Source of the DNA: Synaphobranchus kaupii
Lineage: Eukaryota > Chordata > Actinopteri > Anguilliformes > Synaphobranchidae
Assembly (NCBI GenBank): GCA_029718625.1
Contig: JAINUF010000029.1
Location: 849,401 to 913,400, forward strand
Length of the DNA: 64,000 nucleotides
Direction: 5' to 3'
The notes beneath the pieces were generated by a model. The model saw nothing but the letters and a program-made list of their open reading frames with translations. It ran no database searches and was not told the origin of the DNA. The first letter of the stretch is position 1, and each line of letters starts with the position of its first letter. The translations under genes were made by a program, and so were the position numbers. Shown piece by piece: positions 55,801 through 64,000 of this stretch.

Positions 55801-58800
55801 GATACTGATCCCACCCAGAAAGATATACTGTATGCAGTGAGATACTTATCCCACCCACAAAGATATGCTGTATGCAGTGAGATACTTATCCCACCCAGAG
55901 ATATATACTGCATGCAGTGAGATACTTATCCCACCCACAAAGATATACTGTATGCAGTGAGATACTTATCCCACCCAGAATTATATACTGTATGCAGTGA
56001 GATACTTATCCCACCCAGAAAGATATACTGTATGCAGTGAGATACTGATCCCACCCAGAAAGATATACTGTATGCAGTGAGATACTTATCCCATCCAGAT
56101 ATACTGTATGCAGTGAGATACTGATCCCACCCAGAAATATATACTGTTTGCAGTGAGATATTTATCCCACCCACAAAGATATACTGTATGCAGTGAGATA
56201 CCTATCCCACCCAGAAATATATACTGTATGCAGTGAGATATTTATCCCACCCAGAAAGATATACTGTATGCAGTGAGATACTTATCCCACCCAGAAATAT
56301 ATACTGTATGCAGTGAGATATTTATCCCACCCAGAAAGATATACTGTATGCAGTGAGATACTTATCCCACCCAGAAATATATACTGTATGCAGTGAGATA
56401 CTGATCCCACCCAGAAATATATACTGTATGCAGTGAGATACTTATCCCACCCAGAAATATATACTGTATGCAGTGAGATACTGATCCCACCCAGAAAGAT
56501 ATACTGTATGCAGTGAGATACTTATCCCACCCAGAAATATATACTGTATGCAGTGAGATACTGATCCCACCCAGAAAGATATACTGTATGCAGTGAGATA
56601 CTGATCACACCCAGAAAGATATACTGTATCCAGTGAGATACTGATCCCACTCAGAAATATATACTGTATGCAGTGAGATACTGATCCCACCCAGAAATAT
56701 ATACTGTATGCAGTGAGATACTGATCCCACTCAGAAATATATACTGTATGCAGTGAGATACTTATCCCACCCACAAAGATATACTGTATGCAGTGAGATA
56801 CTGATCCCATCCAGATATACTGTATGCAGTGAGATACTGATCCCACTCAGAAATATATACTGTATGCAGTGATACTTATCTCACCCAGAAATATATACTG
56901 TATGCAGTGAGATACTGATCCCACCCAGAAAGATATACTGTATGCAGTGAGATACTTATCCCACCCAGAAAGATATACTGTATGCAGTGAGATACTGATC
57001 CCACCCAGAAAGATATACTGTATGCAGTGAGATACTGATCTCACCCAGAAAGATATACTGTATCCAGTGAGAGACTGATCCCACTCAGAAATATATACTG
57101 TATGCAGTGAGATACTGATCCCACCCAGAAAGATATACTGTATGCAGTGAGATACTGATCCCACTCAGAAATATATACTGTATGCAGTGAGATACTGATC
57201 CCACCCAGAAAGATATACTGTATGCAGTGAGATACTGATCCCACCCAGAAAGATATACTGTATCCAGTGAGATACTAATCCCACCCAGAAAGATATACTG
57301 TATGCAGCGAGATACTGATTCCACCCAGAAAGATATACTGTATGCAGTGAGATACTGATCCCACTCAGAAATATATACTGTATGCAGTGAGATACTGATC
57401 CCACCCAGATATACTGTATGCAGTGAGATACTGATCCCACCCAGAAAGATATACTGTATGCAGTGAGATACTGATCCCACCCAGAAAGATATACTGTATG
57501 CAGTGAGATACTGATCCCATCCAGAAAGATATACTGTATGCAGTGAGATACTGATCCCACTCTGAAATATATACTGTATGCAGTGAGATACTTATCCCAC
57601 TCAGAAATATATACTGTATGCAGTGAGATACTGATCCCACCCAGAAAGATATATTGTATGCAGAGATACTTATCCCACCCAGAAATATATACTGTATGCA
57701 GTGAGATACTTATCCCACCCACAAAGATATACTGTATGCAGTGAGATACTTATCCCACCCAGAAATATATACTGTATGCAGTGAGATACTGATCCCACCC
57801 AGAAAGATATACTGTATGCAGTGAGATACTGATCCCACCCAGAAATATATACTGTATGCAGTGAGATACTTATCCCACCCACAAAGATATACTGTATGCA
57901 GTGAGATACTGATCCCATCCAGATATACTGTATGCAGTGAGATACTGATCCCACTCAGAAATATATACTGTATGCAGTGATACTTATCTCACCCAGAAAT
58001 ATATACTGTATGCAGTGAGATACTGATCCCACCCAGAAAGATATACTGTATGCAGTGAGATACTTATCCCACCCAGAAAGATATACTGTATGCAGTGAGA
58101 TACTGATCCCATCCAGAAAGATATACTGTATGCAGTGAGATACTGATCCCACTCTGAAATATATACTGTATGCAGTGAGATACTTATCCCACCCAGAAAT
58201 ATATACTGTATGCAGTGAGATACTGATCCCACCCAGATATATTGTATGCAGTGAGATACTTATCCCACCCAGAAATATATACTGTATGCAGTGAGATACT
58301 TATCCCACCCAGAAATATATACTGTATGCAGTGAGATACTGATCCCATCCAGAAAGATATACTGTATGCAGTGAGATACTGATCCCACCCAGAAATATAT
58401 ACTGTATGCAGTGAGATACGTATCCCACCCACAAAGATATACTGTATGCAGTGAGATACTGATCCCATCCAGATATACTGTATGCAGTGAGATACTGATC
58501 CCACTCAGAAATATATACTGTATGCAGTGATACTTATCTCACCCAGAAATATATACTGTATGCAGTGAGATACTGATCCCACCCAGAAAGATATACTGTA
58601 TGCAGTGAGATACTTATCCCACCCACAAAGATATGCTGTATGCAGTGAGATACTTATCCCACCCAGAGATATATACTGCATGCAGTGAGATACTTATCCC
58701 ACCCACAAAGATATACTGTATGCAGTGAGATACTTATCCCACCCAGAATTATATACTGTATGCAGTGAGATACTTATCCCACCCAGAAAGATATACTGTA

Positions 58801-61800
58801 TGCAGTGAGATACTGATCCCACCCAGAAAGATATACTGTATGCAGTGAGATAGTTATCCCATCCAGATATACTGTATGCAGTGAGATACTGATCCCACCC
58901 AGAAATATATACTGTTTGCAGTGAGATATTTATCCCACCCACAAAGATATACTGTATGCAGTGAGATACCTATCCCACCCAGAAATATATACTGTATGCA
59001 GTGAGATATTTATCCCACCCAGAAAGATATACTGTATGCAGTGAGATACTTATCCCACCCAGAAATATATACTGTATGCAGTGAGATATTTATCCCACCC
59101 AGAAAGATATACTGTATGCAGTGAGATACTTATCCCACCCAGAAATATATACTGTATGCAGTGAGATACTGATCCCACCCAGAAATATATACTGTATGCA
59201 GTGAGATACTTATCCCACCCAGAAATATATACTGTATGCAGTGAGATACTGATCCCATCCAGAAAGATATACTGTATGCAGTGAGATACTGATCCCACCC
59301 AGAAAGATATACTGTATCCAGTGAGATACTAATCCCACCCAGAAAGATATACTGTATGCAGCGAGATACTGATTCCACCCAGAAAGATATACTGTATGCA
59401 GTGAGATACTGATCCCACTCAGAAATATATACTGTATGCAGTGAGATACTGATCCCACCCAGATATACTGTATGCAGTGAGATACTGATCCCACCCAGAA
59501 AGATATACTGTATGCAGTGAGATACTGATCCCACCCAGAAAGATATACTGTATGCAGTGAGATACTGATCCCATCCAGAAAGATATACTGTATGCAGTGA
59601 GATACTGATCCCACTCTGAAATATATACTGTATGCAGTGAGATACTTATCCCACTCAGAAATATATACTGTATGCAGTGAGATACTGATCCCACCCAGAA
59701 AGATATATTGTATGCAGAGATACTTATCCCACCCAGAAATATATACTGTATGCAGTGAGATACTTATCCCACCCACAAAGATATACTGTATGCAGTGAGA
59801 TACTTATCCCACCCAGAAATATATACTGTATGCAGTGAGATACTGATCCCACCCAGAAAGATATACTGTATGCAGTGAGATACTGATCCCACCCAGAAAT
59901 ATATACTGTATGCAGTGAGATACTTATCCCACCCACAAAGATATACTGTATGCAGTGAGATACTGATCCCATCCAGATATACTGTATGCAGTGAGATACT
60001 GATCCCACTCAGAAATATATACTGTATGCAGTGATACTTATCTCACCCAGAAATATATACTGTATGCAGTGAGATACTGATCCCACCCAGAAAGATATAC
60101 TGTATGCAGTGAGATACTTATCCCACCCAGAAAGATATACTGTATGCAGTGAGATACTGATCCCATCCAGAAAGATATACTGTATGCAGTGAGATACTGA
60201 TCCCACTCTGAAATATATACTGTATGCAGTGAGATACTTATCCCACCCAGAAATATATACTGTATGCAGTGAGATACTGATCCCACCCAGATATATTGTA
60301 TGCAGTGAGATACTTATCCCACCCAGAAATATATACTGTATGCAGTGAGATACTTATCCCACCCAGAAATATATACTGTATGCAGTGAGATACTGATCCC
60401 ATCCAGAAAGATATACTGTATGCAGTGAGATACTGATCCCACCCAGAAATATATACTGTATGCAGTGAGATACGTATCCCACCCACAAAGATATACTGTA
60501 TGCAGTGAGATACTGATCCCATCCAGATATACTGTATGCAGTGAGATACTGATCCCACTCAGAAATATATACTGTATGCAGTGATACTTATCTCACCCAG
60601 AAATATATACTGTATGCAGTGAGATACTTATCCCACCCAGAGATATATACTGCATGCAGTGAGATACTTATCCCACCCACAAAGATATACTGTATGCAGT
60701 GAGATACTTATCCCACCCAGAATTATATACTGTATGCAGTGAGATACTTATCCCACCCAGAAAGATATACTGTATGCAGTGAGATACTGATCCCACCCAG
60801 AAAGATATACTGTATGCAGTGAGATACTTATCCCATCCAGATATACTGTATGCAGTGAGATACTGATCCCACCCAGAAATATATACTGTTTGCAGTGAGA
60901 TATTTATCCCACCCACAAAGATATACTGTATGCAGTGAGATACCTATCCCACCCAGAAATATATACTGTATGCAGTGAGATATTTATCCCACCCAGAAAG
61001 ATCTACTGTATGCAGTGAGATACTTATCCCACCCAGAAATATATACTGTATGCAGTGAGATATTTATCCCACCCAGAAAGATATACTGTATGCAGTGAGA
61101 TACTTATCCCACCCAGAAATATATACTGTATGCAGTGAGATACTGATCCCACCCAGAAATATATACTGTATGCAGTGAGATACTTATCCCACCCAGAAAT
61201 ATATACTGTATGCAGTGAGATACTGATCCCATCCAGAAAGATATACTTTATGCAGTGAGATACTGATCCCACCCAGAAATATATACTGTATGCAGTGAGA
61301 TATTTATCCCACCCACAAAGATATACTTTATGCAGTGAGATACTTATCCCACCCAGAAAGATATACTGTATGCAGTGAGATACTGATCCCACCCAGAAAG
61401 ATATACTGTATGCAGTGAGATACTTATCCCATCCAGATATACTGTATGCAGTGAGATACTGATCCCACCCAGAAATATATACTGTTTGCAGTGAGATATT
61501 TATCCCACCCACAAAGATATACTGTATGCAGTGAGATACTTATCCCACCCAGAAATATATACTGTATGCAGTGAGATACTGATCCCATCCAGAAAGATAT
61601 ACTTTATGCAGTGAGATACTGATCCCACCCAGAAATATATACTGTATGCAGTGAGATACTTATCCCACCCACAAAGATATACTGTATGCAGTGAGATACT
61701 GATCCCATCCAGATATACTGTATGCAGTGAGATACTGATCCCACTCAGAAATATATACTGTATGCAGTGGTACTTATCCCACCCAGAAATATATACTGTA

Positions 61801-63158
61801 TGCAGTGAGATACTGATCCCACCCAGAAAGATATACTGTATGCAGTGAGATACTTATCCCACCCACAAAGATATACTGTATGCAGTGAGATACTTATCCC
61901 ATCCAGATATACTGTATGCAGTGAGATACTGATCCCACCCAGAAATATATACTGTTTGCAGTGAGATATTTATCCCACCCACAAAGATATACTGTATGCA
62001 GTGAGATACTTATCCCACCCAGAAATATATACTGTATGCAGTGAGATACTGATCCCATCCAGAAAGATATACTTTATGCAGTGAGATACTGATCCCACCC
62101 AGAAATATATACTGTATGCAGTGAGATACTTATCCCACCCACAAAGATATACTGTATGCAGTGAGATACTGATCCCATCCAGATATACTGTATGCAGTGA
62201 GATACTGATCCCACTCAGAAATATATACTGTATGCAGTGGTACTTATCCCACCCAGAAATATATACTGTATGCAGTGAGATACTGATCCCACCCAGAAAG
62301 ATATACTGTATGCAGTGAGATACTTATCCCACCCAGAAATATATACTGTATGCAGTGAGATACTTATCCCACCCACAAAGATATACTGTATGCAGTGAGA
62401 TACTTATCCCACCCAGAAATATATACTTTATGCAGTGAGATACTTATCCCACCCAGAAAGATATACTGTATGCAGTGAGATACTGATCCCACCCAGAAAG
62501 ATATACTGTATGCAGTGAGATACTTATCCCATCCAGATATACTGTATGCAGTGAGATACTGATCCCACCCAGAAATATATACTGTTTGCAGTGAGATATT
62601 TATCCCACCCACAAAGATATACTGTATGCAGTGAGATACTTATCCCACCCAGAAATATATACTGTATGCAGTGAGATATTTATCCCACCCAGAAAGATAT
62701 ACTGTATGCAGTGAGATACTGATCCCACTCAGAAATATATACTGTATGCAGTGAGGACACAGATGTATGGAGTCACATACCTTTCAGCAGAAATGTATTT
62801 GTACAATGGATATTAGGTGAAACTGGTGTTTTTGAAGTAAAATGAGGCTAAATTGATATATTCTTGGTGTTATGCAAAGCATTCCCTCTCCTAAAACTTT
62901 GTCTCTGACACATTTGGACTCCAGAAACAAGGCTGTATAAATACTGTGGAAGTTACTCTGGATGTTCACATTAATACTGTGGAAGTTACTCTGGATGTTC
63001 ACATTAATACTGTGGAAGTTACTCTGGATGTTCACATTAACACTGTGCGCAGTTCTTTACTTTTTAAGATTTTGTTTCCTCCACTTCAGTCTCACTCGGC
63101 ACATCCTCTCTTGCGCCTGTCACCCAAACTGAGGAGGAAGAAACAGTTCATCCTCATG
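46818..63158 (+). CDS. nms: neuromedin S precursor, exons 1-5 (3' end missing)
   Basis: Neuromedin S is a secreted neuropeptide of the neuromedin U family, acting through NMU receptors on feeding, circadian and stress circuits. Five small exons are seen: 46818-46890, 47460-47509 (or from 47454), 49544-49570, 49674-49727 and 63090-63158. Phases agree (1, then 0, 0, 0). They encode a signal peptide (MGITRSQLFLICFVLSFAAW), a spacer with VDQVPLRK, a 27-nt microexon DKIQDVYKR, then FLFHYSKSQ, then HPLLRLSPKLRRKK. The order YKR|FLFHYS...HPLL...RRKK is that of the NMU/NMS precursor, and KR and RRKK are dibasic cleavage sites. The exon for the C-terminal FLFRPRN-type amidated peptide is not found before 64000. 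Adjacency to chst10 and lonrf2 favours nms over nmu. Confidence 0.9.
47454..47509 (+). CDS. nms: nms exon 2
   Basis: Two in-frame acceptors six bases apart (TATAG|TTTCAG|ACG). Both join exon 1 in phase 1 and give (VS)DVPYTFSGCVDQVPLRK. The donor is AAAG|GTAGGT. The C..Q..PL pattern matches the human NMS segment before the microexon. Confidence 0.75.
47901..48871. mobile_element. Sleeping Beauty-like Tc1 element, non-autonomous, in nms intron 2
   Basis: TA-flanked. The left TIR of about 245 bp has an outer repeat (TTGGAAGTTTACATACACTT) and an inner repeat (GTCAGAAGTTTACATACACT). The right TIR is the inverse (GTATGTAAACGTCTGACCC inner; AAGTGTATGTAAACTTCCGA outer). This is the IR/DR layout of salmonid-type Tc1 transposons. 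The interior (about 48150-48678) holds no transposase but the same fold-back module as 38850-39300. Confidence 0.92.
48150..48678. repeat. fold-back (long inverted repeat) module inside the Tc1
   Basis: Arms such as GTAAATTACACTGGAACAGT and its partner TACTGTTCCAGCATAATTTAC, and CTTGAAGGGTTTCTTCTCCT versus AGGAGAAACAACCCTTAAAG, form a large hairpin. Three copies of this module occur in the window. Confidence 0.8.
48872..49112. other. nms intron 2, unique DNA
   Basis: Contains CCTACACAG|TTTACAAAGG...TGTAG|GTGAAA near 48907-48940, which looks like a small exon but does not resemble the precursor and is not accepted. Confidence 0.4.
49113..49203 (+). repeat. 21-bp minisatellite, about 4 copies
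   Basis: The unit is AGGCTAATGTGCTAACTCCAG. Each copy ends in a CTAACTCCAG string that resembles a splice acceptor, within nms intron 2. Confidence 0.92.
49544..49570 (+). CDS. nms: nms exon 3 (27-nt microexon)
   Basis: Encodes DKIQDVYKR, matching the human NMS segment DNQDIYKR from memory. The acceptor is AAATTACAG and the donor AGA|GTGAGT, phase 0 on both sides. It ends in the KR processing site. Confidence 0.88.
49674..49727 (+). CDS. nms: nms exon 4
   Basis: 54 nt encoding FLFHYSKSQDSHHSVNSE. FLFHYSK is diagnostic of NMU/NMS precursors (precursor-related peptide). The acceptor is CTCTTCATCTCAG and the donor GAG|GTAAGC. Confidence 0.93.
49882..50042 (+). repeat. 34-bp minisatellite, 4.7 copies
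   Basis: The unit is GCATTGCAAAATGAACGTTC followed by AGTTCTGTAATATA, in nms intron 4. Confidence 0.93.
50255..62755 (+). repeat. 12.5-kb minisatellite of a 40-bp unit in nms intron 4, about 313 copies
   Basis: The unit is CCCACCCAGAAAGATATACT followed by GTATGCAGTGAGATACTGAT. Main variants are CAGAAATATATACT, CACAAAGATATACT, ACTTAT for ACTGAT, CCCACTCAG, CCCATCCAG, and shortened copies lacking AGAAAG or GAGA. Large blocks recur exactly: sequence near 53483-54040 returns 914 bp later; sequence near 54397-56174 returns 2768 bp later (57165-58942); sequence near 57365-58504 returns 2054 bp later (59419-60558); and a block at 61651-61848 returns 470 bp later. The many open frames (SLHTVYLSGWDQYLTAYSI) are artefacts. 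Confidence 0.98.
62940..63038 (+). repeat. 33-bp minisatellite, 3 copies
   Basis: The unit is AATACTGTGGAAGTTACTCT followed by GGATGTTCACATT, 52 bp upstream of nms exon 5. Confidence 0.93.
63090..63158 (+). CDS. nms: nms exon 5
   Basis: 69 nt encoding SHSAHPLLRLSPKLRRKKQF then ILM. HPLL.L and the basic RRKK correspond to HPLxxL...RRMKR of NMU/NMS precursors. The acceptor is TCCTCCACTTCAG and the donor ATG|GTGAGA, phase 0. This exon is 13.4 kb from exon 4 because of the minisatellite. Confidence 0.88.
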
Positions 63159-63391
63159 GTGAGATTTATACATTTTACTTATCTGCTTTTATCCATTCCT
63201 ATCGTTATTACACCAGGGAAGAAATTTTCTTTCTCTCTTAAAGAGAAGCAGGGTCTCTGTGGGCTTCTCTTTCGCCACACTGGGCATGGGTACAGCCGCC
63301 ATTTTGTTTCTGAGATTGGTTTTGCACATCCCGATTGGCTGGCTTGAATCACTGCCTCCACACCATTATTCAGTCATGAGTAACGAGAACA
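63159..63391 (+). other. nms intron 5, start
   Basis: A frame starting after CTCTCTTAAAG at about 63241 stays open for some 35 codons but does not resemble the NMS C-terminus, so it is left as intron. Confidence 0.5.
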
Positions 63392-64000
63392 AGCAGAGGA
63401 CAGACCAGCCAGGCCTGACACGCAGAGCACAGACCAGCCAGGCCTGACACGCAGAGCACAGACCAGCCAGGCCTGACAAGCAGAGCGCAGACCAGCCAGG
63501 CCTGACACGCAGAGCACAGACCAGCCAGGCCTGACAAGCAGAGCACAGACCAGCCAGGCCTGACAAGCAGAGCGCAGACCAGCCAGGCCTGACAAGCAGA
63601 GCGCAGACCAGCCAGGCCGGACACGCAGAGCGCAGACCAGCCAGGCCTGACAAGCAGAGCGCAGACCAGCGAGGCCTGACAAGCAGAGCGCAGACCAGCG
63701 AGGCCTGACAAGCAGAGCGCAGACCAGCCAGGCCTGACAAGCAGAGCGCAGACCAGCCAGGCCTGACAAGCAGAGCGCAGACCAGCGAGGCCTGACAAGC
63801 AGAGCGCAGACCAGCCAGACCAGACAAGCAGAGCGCAGACCAGCCAGACCTGACAAGCAGAGCGCAGACCAGCCAGGCCTGACAAGCAGATCGCAGACCA
63901 GCCAGGCCTGACAGAGCACAGACCAGCCAGACCTGACAAGCAGAGCGCAGACCAGCCAGGCCTGACAAGCAGAGCGCAGACCAGCCAGACCAGACAAGCA
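63392..64000 (+). repeat. 29-bp minisatellite, at least 21 copies, cut by window end
   Basis: The unit is AAGCAGAGCGCAGACCAGCC followed by AGGCCTGAC, with ACGCAGAGCACAG, GCGAGG and CAGACC variants. It lies in the presumed nms intron 5. The minus-strand open frames of about 200 codons (Leu/Cys/Trp-rich) are artefacts. Confidence 0.96.

Noticed and set aside
50135..62612. Dozens of frames repeating SLHTVYLSGWDQYLTAYSI
   Set aside because: Translations of the 40-bp array; three units return the frame every 120 bp. No gene evidence.
63241..63347. Possible nms exon 6 (frame after TCTCTTAAAG)
   Set aside because: Open but without the FLFRPRN-type sequence or basic cleavage sites; no supporting donor.
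63366..63997. Leu/Cys/Trp-rich frames of about 200 codons on the minus strand
   Set aside because: 29-bp minisatellite; all three frames open equally.

Overview
The window is vertebrate nuclear DNA, almost certainly from a ray-finned (teleost) fish. The genes have short exons with GT-AG splice sites. The repeats are fish types: Tc1/mariner elements with IR/DR ends (one Sleeping Beauty-like), an hAT transposase of the ZMYM1-like group, the 3' end of a non-LTR retrotransposon, and several small inverted-repeat elements. By my count about 31 kb of the 64 kb (roughly half) is tandem repeat, from dinucleotides to a 12.5-kb array of a 40-bp unit. Four short stretches of TTAGGG/CCCTAA are scattered among them. 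This density suggests, but does not prove, a subtelomeric or otherwise repeat-expanded region.

Three host genes are recognisable. lonrf2 (minus strand) is represented by its first coding exon at 11002-11752, encoding a TPR-like segment, a complete C3HC4 RING and the start of a second TPR-like segment. Everything to its left is taken to be intron 1, including a 6.4-kb minisatellite. chst10 (HNK-1 sulfotransferase, minus strand) is present as five coding exons between 36721 and 27144, with matching splice phases. nms (neuromedin S precursor, plus strand) is present as exons 1-5 between 46818 and 63158; the exon for the active C-terminal peptide is not seen and probably lies beyond 64000. The order and orientation lonrf2(-), chst10(-), nms(+) match what I recall of human 2q11.2, and this supports the paralog assignments.

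Layout: 1-11001, lonrf2 intron 1 with a 17-bp array and the 32/24-bp array. 11002-11752, lonrf2 exon 1. 11753-27143, intergenic DNA with 67-, 22-, 23-, 31- and 21-bp arrays, a (GT)n tract and several inverted-repeat elements. 27144-36721, chst10, whose introns carry a 750-bp polypyrimidine tract, a 45-bp array, a 19-bp array, a 28-bp array that copies the exon 3 splice donor, a 51-bp array against the exon 2 acceptor, and a 33-bp array split by a LINE insertion. 36722-46817, intergenic DNA with a 43-bp array, a 33-bp array split by an hAT element carrying a 499-codon open frame, and a truncated Tc1. 46818-63158, nms; intron 2 holds a Sleeping Beauty-like Tc1 and intron 4 the 12.5-kb array. 63392-64000, a 29-bp array that runs off the window.

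The most notable points are tandem repeats that abut or include chst10 splice sites, the 12.5-kb array separating two neuropeptide exons and built from nested segmental duplications, and five single-base indels confined to chst10 exon 5. I see no operon, CRISPR array, rRNA, tRNA or bacterial system. Nearly all of the long open frames are by-products of tandem repeats.
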